From Sphingomonas telluris (GTDB lineage: Bacteria > Pseudomonadota > Alphaproteobacteria > Sphingomonadales > Sphingomonadaceae), in the NCBI RefSeq assembly GCF_022568775.1, contig NZ_JAKZHW010000001.1:496001-560000 (forward strand): 64,000 bases of DNA, written 5' to 3'. Positions 24,417 through 32,557 of this stretch are shown one piece after another; positions within the stretch are counted from its first letter, which is position 1; each line of letters begins with the position of its first letter. The translations under genes and the position numbers were made by a program. Below the pieces are notes generated by a model that saw only the letters and a list, made by a program, of their open reading frames with translations, searched no databases and was not told the DNA's origin.

Positions 24417-27065
24417 TCAGCCACGCTCCGGAGCCGGCGGCGGCGGAGGCGGCGGTGCAGGCGGAGCCGGGCAGGTCGCATCCACGGCGATCACCGAACC
24501 GTCCGCGCAGGTCTGCGTTGCAGGAGGCGGCGGAGGCGGCGGCGGAGCGGGTGGCGCCGGCGGAAGCGGTTCCGCCCCCCGGAACTTGTAACGAGCAGTG
24601 AGGCCAATGGTGCGCGGCTGACCGATCAGGTAGCCGAACCGAGCCCGCAGGCCGCGCTCACGATCGATCGAGAGCTTCGGGTTCGCGTCGAACAGGTTCT
24701 TGGCATAGAGCGTGAAGTCTAGCCCACTCGCCCAGTTCAGGTTGAACGACAGATTGGCCAGCGTGTAGGCCGGGAGCTGCAACGAGCCGATGTCGTTGAT
24801 GCCCGTTCCCGGCGTGTTGGTAATCGGGTCGAAGAACAGAGCGTCTCCGACAAAGCCGGCGCCTGACACCTGATCGCCAGGTTCGCCCCAACGATTTCCG
24901 ATGTGCTGGACGCTCGCAGTGAGCGACCAGTCGATCTGGTCGTTGAAGGGCGCGCCATAGGTCGCGGACGCCGCGATCTGGAACTTCGGCACCGTCGGCA
25001 GGCGGTTGCCCTTTTCGATACCGCCGATGACCGCTCCGGCACCCGATTCGACCGTGGAGTCGAACTCCGCGTTCTGGAAGTTGGCATTGATCGAGAAATC
25101 GAGGCCCGGCAGCGGGTGCGCGGCGAACTCCGCCTCGATACCGGTCGAATGCGCCTTCGGCACGTTGAACACGACGCGCGACGAGCAGCTACCCGCCGTG
25201 AGCGTCACCTGCAGATCGCGAATCTCATTGTGGAAGATTGCCGAATTGAAGGTGAAGCCAGCCTTCGAATATTTCACTCCGGCTTCGTAGTTCCACAGCG
25301 TCTCGTCGTCGTACGCGCCGAGGCCGCCGAAGATGGTCAGATCCGCCGGCGTGCAAAGCGGCACGTTGAGCGGGTCGTTGATGCCGCCAAGACGGAAGCC
25401 CTTCGCCGCCTGAACGTTGACGCTCAGGTTGCTGGTCGGCTCCCAGGTCGCGATGACACGCGGCGAAACACCAGACGATTCTGTATTGTCGCCGATGAAG
25501 GTGCTCACGTCCGAGAAGACGCCGCCGGAAACGAAGTCACGCGTCTCTTCGAAGCTGTAGACACGAGCTCCGCCGGTCAGCTTGAATTGCCCGAAATCGT
25601 AGCTGACCTCGCCGAATAGAGCCTTCTGCTTGATGACGTACGGAAGGTCGGCGTTGTACGGGGAATCCGCCGGGAAGCCGTTTGCGAGGTCCGCCGAGGT
25701 TAGCGGGACGCGTAACGCGGGATCCGCATTCTTCACAGCGCAAAGGCCCTGCTGAGACGGCAGCGGTCCTGCGTTCAAGCAACCCGGCGTGAAGAAGAAT
25801 TCGTCGGCAACCGCGTCATAGCCGGGCGTAGGCAGCCGCTGTTCATACTTGCGGTCGACATGGCTGTAGAAGCCGCCGAACACCCACTGGAACGGTCCAG
25901 CACCCGTGGAAGACAAGCGCACTTCCTGAGTGAACTGCTTGAGCTTCGTGGTGTCGCGAAGGTTCGACGGCAATGCGATGCCCTCGGGCGGAAGTCCGAG
26001 GCTGATGCTGACCGAGTCCGTCAGCGCCGACGCGTCGCGGCTCACCAGGATGTCGCGGTGGACGTAGCTGGTCACGGAGGTCAGCTCCGCAGGACCGAAG
26101 TCCCAGCTCGCGACGAGGTCCGCAAGCAGCGTCTTGTCACGGAACTTCTCCCGGAAGTTGAGATACTGCTTGCGCTTGCCGATCAGGTCGCCACCCGTCG
26201 TCGTGAACTGGTTGTCGAAGAGGATGTAATGGTCCTCACGGTTGAAACCGCCGGCTTCGACTTTCTGGTAAGCGATACGCGGCGTGATCTTGATCTCGGC
26301 CGTCGGCTGGAAGAGCAGCGAGGCGCGACCGCCGATGCGGTCGCCGTCGTTCACATGCTTTTTGCTGTACGGACCTTCGGAATCGATGAAGCCGCCGAAG
26401 TTCGTTCCGTATCCAACCAGACGCAACGCAGCGATGTCACCCATGGGCACGTTCACCGCACCCTTGAGCCCATAGCCCATGTCGCCGCCCTTCAGGATGT
26501 TGGCATCGGCCTCTACGGAGCCTTCGAGGCGATCAAGGTTCGGCTGATTGGTTATGTAACGGATCGTGCCGCCGACGCTGCCAGCGCCGAACAGCGTGCC
26601 CTGAGGACCGCGTAGGGTCTCCACGCGGTTCAGGTCGAACAGGTCGAAGTCGGGTGTGAACAGCGAGAGCGAAGTGATCGTCTCGTCGAGGTAGATACCG
26701 ACCTGTTCCTTCACGCCCGGTTGGTCGCGAGCGATCTGTCCGGCCGAAACGCCGCGAACGGAGACCTGACTTTGCCCGGGTCCCAGGTTTTGGACGGTCA
26801 GGCCAGCGACGTTGCGGCTGATGTCCTCGATCGTCTGGGCGTTGGCGCGCTCGATGTCTTCCGCCGTCTGCGCGTTGATCGAGAAGGGAACGTCCTGAAC
26901 CCTCGTCGCGCGCTTCGTGGCGGTCACGATGATGTCGTCGCCGCTAGTCTGCGCCAGCGTCTGGTCGGCCGCCTGAGCGGTTGCCGCCTGATCGGTCTGA
27001 GCGAGAGCCGGAGTTGCGAGTGCAACGGCGGCCGTGCCGATGAGAAGAATTGCCGAGCTGCGCAT
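24417..27065 (-). CDS. TonB-dependent receptor with proline-rich C-terminal tail
   Basis: 882 residues. Signal peptide MRSSAILLIGTAAVALATPALA; the start at 27065 is set by an AGGGGG site. The plug domain begins with the TonB box region DDIIVTATKRATRVQDVPFSI and contains VETLRGPQGTLFGAGSVGG; the barrel ends with IGLTARYKFRG, where a normal receptor would stop. Instead about 50 residues follow: two long proline runs separated by CADGSVIAVDATCP, with two cysteines. The barrel class resembles siderophore/organic-compound receptors of sphingomonads (fluoride of specificity not visible). It is the first gene of a two-gene unit with the Tat-exported amine oxidase. Confidence 0.92.
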   Translation of the reverse strand: MRSSAILLIGTAAVALATPALAQTDQAATAQAADQTLAQTSGDDIIVTATKRATRVQDVPFSINAQTAEDIERANAQTIEDISRNVAGLTVQNLGPGQSQVSVRGVSAGQIARDQPGVKEQVGIYLDETITSLSLFTPDFDLFDLNRVETLRGPQGTLFGAGSVGGTIRYITNQPNLDRLEGSVEADANILKGGDMGYGLKGAVNVPMGDIAALRLVGYGTNFGGFIDSEGPYSKKHVNDGDRIGGRASLLFQPTAEIKITPRIAYQKVEAGGFNREDHYILFDNQFTTTGGDLIGKRKQYLNFREKFRDKTLLADLVASWDFGPAELTSVTSYVHRDILVSRDASALTDSVSISLGLPPEGIALPSNLRDTTKLKQFTQEVRLSSTGAGPFQWVFGGFYSHVDRKYEQRLPTPGYDAVADEFFFTPGCLNAGPLPSQQGLCAVKNADPALRVPLTSADLANGFPADSPYNADLPYVIKQKALFGEVSYDFGQFKLTGGARVYSFEETRDFVSGGVFSDVSTFIGDNTESSGVSPRVIATWEPTSNLSVNVQAAKGFRLGGINDPLNVPLCTPADLTIFGGLGAYDDETLWNYEAGVKYSKAGFTFNSAIFHNEIRDLQVTLTAGSCSSRVVFNVPKAHSTGIEAEFAAHPLPGLDFSINANFQNAEFDSTVESGAGAVIGGIEKGNRLPTVPKFQIAASATYGAPFNDQIDWSLTASVQHIGNRWGEPGDQVSGAGFVGDALFFDPITNTPGTGINDIGSLQLPAYTLANLSFNLNWASGLDFTLYAKNLFDANPKLSIDRERGLRARFGYLIGQPRTIGLTARYKFRGAEPLPPAPPAPPPPPPPPATQTCADGSVIAVDATCPAPPAPPPPPPPAPERG

Positions 27066-27177
27066 GTAAAGCCCCCTTTGAATTGCGCTAATGCCCGGAG
27101 ATTTAAGCGGAACGGGCTTCGATGGAAGCTGCAGGCGTAACGAGTGGCTGCTTTGCCGCTGCTGTGTTGCTGATCTG

Positions 27178-27663
27178 CTACAGACCGGTTTTGGCCGAAA
27201 ACGGAAGAATTTCGGCCGGCGGGCACACCGGCCGAGCCCGCCCGCGATCCGCCAGAAAGCGGTCACGCACGATTTCCGCCTGTTGCTCAAGGCCGTACCG
27301 GTCGAACGGCCGCCCGGGCACGAGATCGTAGCGGTAGCGGCAGAAGGGATGGCGCATCAGCGGCAGGTAGAAACGTCCGCGATGCTGCGTCTGCCAGACG
27401 TGCGTAAGCTCGTGGATGAACAGTCCCTGCCGGTGCAGTGGCTCGCGGGCGAAATCTTCGGACCAAAGATCGGAGTGCGGGTGGAAATGGATGTTGCCGG
27501 TCGGCGCCATCGCCACATTGCGCGGCTGGAAGGGCCACCATTTGCGGCGGACCATGCGTACGCGCGAATAGTCGATCGCGTCCGCGAAGACGGATTTTGC
27601 GAGCTCGATCTCGCCGCTGGTGAGCGGCCTGGAAGCCGGATTGGAACTCGAGCGTTCAACCAT
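27178..27663 (-). CDS. HExxH-containing protein (zinc-metallopeptidase-like)
   Basis: 161 residues from ATG 27663. A central FIHELTHVWQTQHRGRF supplies HExxH with a following conserved-looking Trp/Gln, as in short gluzincin or SprT-like proteins. Upstream of it FHPHSDLWSEDFA and GNIHFHP are His-rich; downstream the protein is basic with YRYDLVPGRPFDRYGLEQQAEIVRDRF, so a third ligand (Glu in EQQAE) is plausible. Proteins of this shape are annotated in sphingomonads as vgr-related, but I see no type VI secretion gene. No signal peptide. Confidence 0.75.
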   Translation of the reverse strand: MVERSSSNPASRPLTSGEIELAKSVFADAIDYSRVRMVRRKWWPFQPRNVAMAPTGNIHFHPHSDLWSEDFAREPLHRQGLFIHELTHVWQTQHRGRFYLPLMRHPFCRYRYDLVPGRPFDRYGLEQQAEIVRDRFLADRGRARPVCPPAEILPFSAKTGL

Positions 27664-27784
27664 CGTGAGCTTCAGCCTATCTGCGCACGCGAACCGTAGC
27701 GGAAGGTCGGCCTTCCGCGCCACTTGCCGGACAACGACTGCGGGGCTAGGGCTGCGCAAAATTTCATAATGGAGGAAGCTTCTC

Positions 27785-28021
27785 ATGAGCGAGACTGCCG
27801 ATCGGGTGAAGAAGATCGTCGTCGAACATCTCGGTGTCGAACAGGACAAGGTGACCGAGGACGCGAGCTTCATCGACGATCTGGGGGCCGACAGCCTCGA
27901 TATCGTTGAGCTGGTGATGGCGTTCGAAGAAGAGTTCGGCGTCGAGATCCCTGACGATGCTGCCGAGAAGATCACGACCGTGAAGGACGCGATCGACTAT
28001 ATCGAGCAGAACAAGGGCTAA
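27785..28021 (+). CDS. acpP: Acyl carrier protein
   Basis: 78 residues, the normal ACP size, acidic. [19 protein letters not shown] holds the DSL phosphopantetheine-attachment motif with Ser37, followed by the helix III region. It carries acyl chains in fatty-acid synthesis. GGAGG-type site GGAGGAAGCTTCTC lies just ahead of the ATG. fabF follows after 107 bases, which contain a strong intrinsic terminator. Confidence 0.97.
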   Translation: MSETADRVKKIVVEHLGVEQDKVTEDASFIDDLGADSLDIVELVMAFEEEFGVEIPDDAAEKITTVKDAIDYIEQNKG

Positions 28022-28066
28022 CGGTTCCGAATTCTGCCGCCGGCAGGATGATACACTGGCGGTACG

Positions 28067-28105
28067 AACGGCTTCCCGCAGCCTGTCGGGAGGCCGTTTG
28101 TTTTT
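28067..28105 (+). terminator. Intrinsic terminator between acpP and fabF
   Basis: A 12-base-pair stem (AACGGCTTCCCG paired with CGGGAGGCCGTT, one G-U pair) with an 8-base loop is followed by TTGTTTTT. It lies entirely between the acpP stop and the fabF start. It should let acpP be made in excess over fabF by partial termination, as is known for acpP in other bacteria. Confidence 0.8.
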
Positions 28106-28128
28106 GAAGACGTACGTGGAGTGAAAAG

Positions 28129-29388
28129 ATGCGCCGTGTCGTGGTGACTGGTCTCGGGCTCGTGACGCCTCTTGGCGCAGACGTCGAGACGACCTGGAAG
28201 AACATCCTCGCAAGCAAGAGCGGCGCGGGGCCGATCACCAGGTTCGACGCCAGCGATCAGAAGTGCCGCATCGCCTGCGAGGTGAAGCCGGCCGACCACG
28301 AATATGGCTTCGATCCGTCGAAGCGCGTCGATCACAAGATCCAGCGCCAGGTCGATCCCTTCATCGTCTACGGCCTCGATGCGGCCGGCCAGGCGATCGA
28401 AGACGCTGGTCTGACCGATCTCGACGATGCGACCCGGCTCCGCGCGGGTTGCTCGATCGGTTCGGGGATCGGCGGCCTTCCGGGCATCGAGAGCGAAAGC
28501 CTCGTGCTTGCCGAAAAGGGTCCGGGACGCGTCAGCCCGCACTTCGTTCACGGTCGCCTGATCAACCTCATCTCGGGCCAGGTCTCGATCAAGTACGGCC
28601 TGATGGGTCCGAACCATGCGGTGGTCACGGCCTGCTCGACGGGCGCGCATTCGATCGGCGACGCAGCGCGCATGATCAAGGACGACGACGCCGACATCAT
28701 GCTTGCGGGCGGCGCCGAGGCGACCATCTGCCCCATCGGCATTGCCGGTTTCGCGCAGGCCCGCGCGCTCTCGACGGCGTTCAACGACCAGCCTGAGAAG
28801 GCGAGCCGCCCCTACGACAAGGACCGCGACGGCTTCGTTATGGGCGAGGGCTCAGGCGTCGTCGTGCTCGAGGAATATGAGCATGCCAAACGCCGCGGCG
28901 CGAAGATTTATGCCGAAGTCGTCGGCTACGGCCTGTCTGGCGATGCCTATCACGTGACGGCACCACATCCCGAAGGCTCGGGCGCCTATCGCTCGATGGA
29001 AATGGCGTTGCGCAAGTCGGGCCTCCAGCCGACGGACATCGATTACATCAACGCGCACGGCACCTCGACGCCGCTTGGCGACGAGCTCGAGCTGGGCGCG
29101 GTGCGCAAGCTGTTCGGCAACGCCATCGGCTCGCTGTCGATGAGCTCGACGAAGTCGGCGATCGGCCACCTTCTCGGCGGCGCAGGCGCGGTCGAAAGCA
29201 TCTTCTGCATCTTGGCCCTGCGCGACCAGATCGTCCCGCCGACGCTCAACCTCGACAATCCGAGCGAGGGCACGGCCGGCGTCGACCTCGTGCCGCACAA
29301 GGCGAAGGAGCGGACCGTCCGCGCCGTTCTGAACAACAGCTTCGGCTTCGGCGGGACCAACGCCTCGCTGGTCATGAAGGCCGTGTGA
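28129..29388 (+). CDS. fabF: 3-oxoacyl-ACP synthase II
   Basis: 419 residues. The condensing-enzyme triad is visible: Cys169 in VTACSTGAHSIGDA, His310 in NAHGTSTPLGD and His347 in SAIGHLLGGAG. RRVVVTGLGLVTPLGADVE is the standard N-terminus. It elongates acyl-ACP with malonyl-ACP. AGGAG-like GTGGAGTGAAAAG precedes the ATG. It overlaps mltG by four bases (GTGA). Confidence 0.96.
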   Translation: MRRVVVTGLGLVTPLGADVETTWKNILASKSGAGPITRFDASDQKCRIACEVKPADHEYGFDPSKRVDHKIQRQVDPFIVYGLDAAGQAIEDAGLTDLDDATRLRAGCSIGSGIGGLPGIESESLVLAEKGPGRVSPHFVHGRLINLISGQVSIKYGLMGPNHAVVTACSTGAHSIGDAARMIKDDDADIMLAGGAEATICPIGIAGFAQARALSTAFNDQPEKASRPYDKDRDGFVMGEGSGVVVLEEYEHAKRRGAKIYAEVVGYGLSGDAYHVTAPHPEGSGAYRSMEMALRKSGLQPTDIDYINAHGTSTPLGDELELGAVRKLFGNAIGSLSMSSTKSAIGHLLGGAGAVESIFCILALRDQIVPPTLNLDNPSEGTAGVDLVPHKAKERTVRAVLNNSFGFGGTNASLVMKAV

Positions 29389-30347
29389 GGCGCTTGATCC
29401 TCGGCGGCGTGGTTCTCCTCGCCGCTGCTTTACTGGTCCTCTGGCTGCTGTGGTGGAGTCCCGGTCCGAAGCCGGGTCCGCATACGATCGTCGTGAAAGA
29501 GGGTTCGACCCTCGGGACGGTCGCGGCGCAGCTCGAAAAGGAAGGCGCGATCCCGGGGAATGCGACCAGCTTCAAGGCACTGGCGCGTCTCTTCGCGTCG
29601 TCCGACCCGATTCAGGCCGGGGAATTTGAAATCCCGAAGGGGATGGGCGGCTCGGCCATCCTCGACCTGCTGCAGCATGGACGTCCGGTCCAGCGGCTGA
29701 TCACCGTCACAGAAGGCATGCCGTCGATCATCGTCGAGGAGAAGCTGGCGGCGAACGGCTATCTCACCGGCCCTACGCCGGCCATCGGCGAGGGTTCGGT
29801 GCTCCCCGACAGCTACGGCTACGAACGCGGCGAGACCCGCGCCTCGGTCGTGAAGCGTATGCAGGCCGCGATGACCAGGACCCTCGATCAGTTGCTGAAG
29901 AAGGGCGGCAGCGGCTGCCCCGTCAGCTCGCGCGAGCAGGTCGTCACCCTCGCGTCGATCGTGGAGAAGGAAACGGGCAAGGCCTCGGAGCGGCGGATGG
30001 TTGCGGGCGTTTACTGCAACCGCCTGCGCATCGGCATGAAGCTCGATGCCGACCCGACCGTCATCTACCCGATCACCAAGGGCAAGCCGCTGGGCCGCCG
30101 CATCAAGAAGTCCGAGCTGAACGCGATCACCGGATACAACACCTACCGCGAGGCCGGTCTGCCGATCGGGCCCATCGCGAATCCGGGCAAGGAAAGCATC
30201 GCGGCGGTGCTCAACCCGGCGCAGACCAAGGCCCTCTACTTCGTGGCCGCCGGTACGGGCGGGCACGTATTCGCGGACACCTTGCAGCAGCACCAGGCGA
30301 ACGTGCAGCGTTGGTACGCCATCCGCCGCCAACGCGGCGAGATGTAG
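29385..30347 (+). CDS. mltG: Endolytic transglycosylase MltG
   Basis: 320 residues. One N-terminal membrane helix (RRLILGGVVLLAAALLVLWLLWW), a LysM-like segment (IVVKEGSTLGTVAAQLEKEG), then the YceG domain with ASIVEKETGKASERRMVAGVYCNRL; the Glu in VEKET is the catalytic one. LKLDADPTVIYPIT and NTYREAGLPIGPIANPG complete the family pattern. It cuts nascent glycan strands in the periplasm and sets their length. GTG start in the fabF stop; convergent with the SH3 gene with one base between stops. Confidence 0.95.
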   Translation: MRRLILGGVVLLAAALLVLWLLWWSPGPKPGPHTIVVKEGSTLGTVAAQLEKEGAIPGNATSFKALARLFASSDPIQAGEFEIPKGMGGSAILDLLQHGRPVQRLITVTEGMPSIIVEEKLAANGYLTGPTPAIGEGSVLPDSYGYERGETRASVVKRMQAAMTRTLDQLLKKGGSGCPVSSREQVVTLASIVEKETGKASERRMVAGVYCNRLRIGMKLDADPTVIYPITKGKPLGRRIKKSELNAITGYNTYREAGLPIGPIANPGKESIAAVLNPAQTKALYFVAAGTGGHVFADTLQQHQANVQRWYAIRRQRGEM

Positions 30348-30348
30348 G

Positions 30349-30753
30349 CTAGGCGGGGGCTACTGCTTCCGAGCGCACGTAGCCGACGCGACGCTCGGCG
30401 CCGGCATAGCCCCAAGCCCAGCCGAGCGCGTCGTCGAGCAGGCTGAAGATCGTCCCGGGCTCCAGCTCGGCCGTGGCATCCGCGTCTTCGCTTGGGCCTT
30501 CGCGGAGCTGTGAAGGTTGCTGCACCGATCGCTGGAGCGGCTCCGCATAGTGCGACGCGATCACCCGCCCGGCGAGGCACACGTCCGCAAGGTCTGCGCG
30601 ATAGGCATTGAATTGGGGATCCGGCGGGAACGAGCGCCCGGTGAGGGCGAAAGCCTCAACGGCCGTGGGCGAAGGCGGGCTGCTGTCCGATGACGGGCCG
30701 GTGCGACGCTGAGACTCGGTCGCTTTCGCGGAGGTTACGCTTGAACCCTTCAA
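30349..30753 (-). CDS. SH3-domain protein, apparent relic of a C40 peptidase
   Basis: Up to 134 residues. The recognisable part (about 35-134: AFALTGRSFPPDPQFNAYRADLADVCLAGRV ... GYVRSEAV) looks like the N-terminal SH3 domain that precedes NlpC/P60 peptidases in sphingomonads, at the locus where such a peptidase normally sits beside leucyl aminopeptidase. Here the frame stops straight after the SH3 fold and mltG follows in the other direction, so no catalytic Cys/His domain exists. The only in-frame start is a TTG at 30753, without a ribosome site, which overlaps the MarR gene by 98 bases. It is either translated by coupling or a decayed gene. Confidence 0.55.
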   Translation of the reverse strand: MKGSSVTSAKATESQRRTGPSSDSSPPSPTAVEAFALTGRSFPPDPQFNAYRADLADVCLAGRVIASHYAEPLQRSVQQPSQLREGPSEDADATAELEPGTIFSLLDDALGWAWGYAGAERRVGYVRSEAVAPA

Positions 30754-31036
30754 GAAAATCAGCCCCGTTGCTGGTCCGGACGACGAACACGTTCCGACGG
30801 TCGTCCTGGTCGCGTTCGCGCCGGAGATAACCGAGCGCGCCCAGTGTATTCAAGGCGCGAGTTACCACGGGCTTCGATACGCCCAAGACCTTCGCAAGTC
30901 CGCGCACGGTGTGCGGTCCTGGCGTGAGATAGACCATCATCAAGAGCGCCATCTGGCGATTGGTGAGGTCAGGCTCGCCAGAACGGACATAGGCAATAAG
31001 AGCCCGCATCCAACCTGCCAGCGATTCGTCGCCCAT
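30656..31036 (-). CDS. MarR-family transcriptional regulator
   Basis: 126 residues from ATG 31036 (a TTG at 31084 would add 16). The winged helix-turn-helix is clear: LTNRQMALLMMVYLTPGPHTVRGLAKVLGVSKPVVTRALNTLGALGYLRRERDQDDRRN, with the recognition helix SKPVVTRALNTL and the wing at the DQDDRRN turn. MarR proteins bind palindromes and answer to small aromatic or oxidising ligands. Lies between leucyl aminopeptidase and the SH3 gene, all on the minus strand; 120 bases separate it from pepA. Shorter than the typical 140-150, so the N- and C-terminal dimer helices may be reduced. Confidence 0.85.
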   Translation of the reverse strand: MGDESLAGWMRALIAYVRSGEPDLTNRQMALLMMVYLTPGPHTVRGLAKVLGVSKPVVTRALNTLGALGYLRRERDQDDRRNVFVVRTSNGADFLEGFKRNLRESDRVSASHRPVIGQQPAFAHGR

Positions 31037-31156
31037 TGCGGCACCATCTCCCGTCCGTCGCGTGACCGGGAAGTAAACCGGCAAGAACGAGAAATGTTGC
31101 AGTTCGGAGCCGAAACAATCGGCGAAATATGCTTCTAATTCCGATGGAACCCCTTT

Positions 31157-32557
31157 TCAGGTCCGGTCGTACCTCTTCGCAAGCGCAGCAAAAACGGCTC
31201 TCAAACCAAGAGCTTCGCCGCCCTTCGGACGTCCCGGTTTAGCACTGTCGCGCCATGCGTACGTGTCGAAGTGCGCCCATGCGGTGTCCGCGGGCACGAA
31301 GCGCTTGAGGAACATGGCTGCGACCACCGCTCCGGCCATAGGTGAGTTCGAAGCGTTGACGAGGTCGGCGATGTCGCTCTTGAGCATTTCGTCGTAGGCT
31401 TCCCAGATCGGCATCCGCCAGGCGGGGTCGACGATCGTCTTGCCTTCGGAAAGGATGTCCTCGGCGAGGCAGTCATCGTTTGAGAAAAGGGCGGGGAGAT
31501 CGGGGCCGAGCGCGACCCGGGCCGCGCCGGTCAGGGTCGCGAAGTCGACGATCAGTTCCGGCTTGCTCTCACCCGCCTTGGCGAGCGCGTCCGCTAGGAT
31601 GAGGCGACCTTCCGCGTCGGTATTGTCGATTTCGACGTTCAGGCCCTGGCGCGACCGGACGATATCGCCCGGGCGCACGGCGCTTCCCGAAACCGCATTT
31701 TCCACGGCCGTGATGAGCAAATGCAGGCGTACCGGCAGCCTCTCTCCGATGATCAGGCCCGCGAGCGCCATTGCGTGCGCAGCGCCGCCCATGTCCTTCT
31801 TCATCAGCCGCATGCCGCTCGCCGGCTTAAGATCGAGACCGCCGCTGTCGAAGCAGACGCCCTTGCCGATGACAGCGATGCGCGGGTTCTTCGCGTCACC
31901 CCATTCGAGCTCGATGAGGCGAGGAGCGCGCTCGCGGGTCGCAGCGCCGCCGACGGCCGTGATCAGCGGATAGCCGGTCTCCAGCTCGTCGCCCGCGGTG
32001 ATGCGGATTTCCGCGCCGGTACGTTCGGCAAGCTCTCGCGCAGCCTTTTCGAGTTCAGCAGGCCCAAGATCGAGCGCCGGCGTGTTGACGAGGTCGCGTA
32101 CAAGGGCGGTGGCCTCGGCCAGTCGGACGGTGGGTTCGATCCGCGCCGGTTCGCCCGTGACGAGCACGCGCGGCCCCGTTTCGGCCTCATCCTTCTTCGA
32201 CCGATAGGGATCGAAGCGGTGCTGCGCGAGCAGCCAGCCGAGCGCGGCTTGCCCGGGCTCACCTTCCGCGAGGCGATAGCTGCCTTCGGGCAGGCGCTCG
32301 GCAAGCTTCGCCAGGCACCAGGGCGAAAGCGACTTGGCATCCGCGACCGCGCTGACCACTTCGAACTCGTCCGAGCCATGCGGAAGGATTACGAAGGCGA
32401 ACCCGGTCTTCCCGTCGAAGCGATGCGCCTTGAGCAGTGCTCGGTCGCCGGCTGGCCGCCCCTTCACCCATGTCTCGAAACTCGTCTTGTCGACGAGGTG
32501 GATGGCGTGCGCCTTCTTCCCGCGATCGGGCACAAGTAGCGAAGCGAAGTCGGTCAT
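31157..32557 (-). CDS. pepA: Leucyl aminopeptidase (M17 family)
   Basis: 466 residues. The M17 signature NTDAEGRLILADAL is intact, with GKGVCFDSGGLDLKPASGM and KKDMGGAAHAMA supplying the two-zinc site ligands. The frame extends further 5' to 33217, but that part is the opposite-frame shadow of the serine hydrolase gene; the ATG at 32557 overlaps the hydrolase stop (ATGA) and starts the conserved MTDFASLLV. Removes N-terminal residues from peptides in the cytoplasm. Third in a minus-strand run with the class C hydrolase. Confidence 0.94.
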   Translation of the reverse strand: MTDFASLLVPDRGKKAHAIHLVDKTSFETWVKGRPAGDRALLKAHRFDGKTGFAFVILPHGSDEFEVVSAVADAKSLSPWCLAKLAERLPEGSYRLAEGEPGQAALGWLLAQHRFDPYRSKKDEAETGPRVLVTGEPARIEPTVRLAEATALVRDLVNTPALDLGPAELEKAARELAERTGAEIRITAGDELETGYPLITAVGGAATRERAPRLIELEWGDAKNPRIAVIGKGVCFDSGGLDLKPASGMRLMKKDMGGAAHAMALAGLIIGERLPVRLHLLITAVENAVSGSAVRPGDIVRSRQGLNVEIDNTDAEGRLILADALAKAGESKPELIVDFATLTGAARVALGPDLPALFSNDDCLAEDILSEGKTIVDPAWRMPIWEAYDEMLKSDIADLVNASNSPMAGAVVAAMFLKRFVPADTAWAHFDTYAWRDSAKPGRPKGGEALGLRAVFAALAKRYDRT

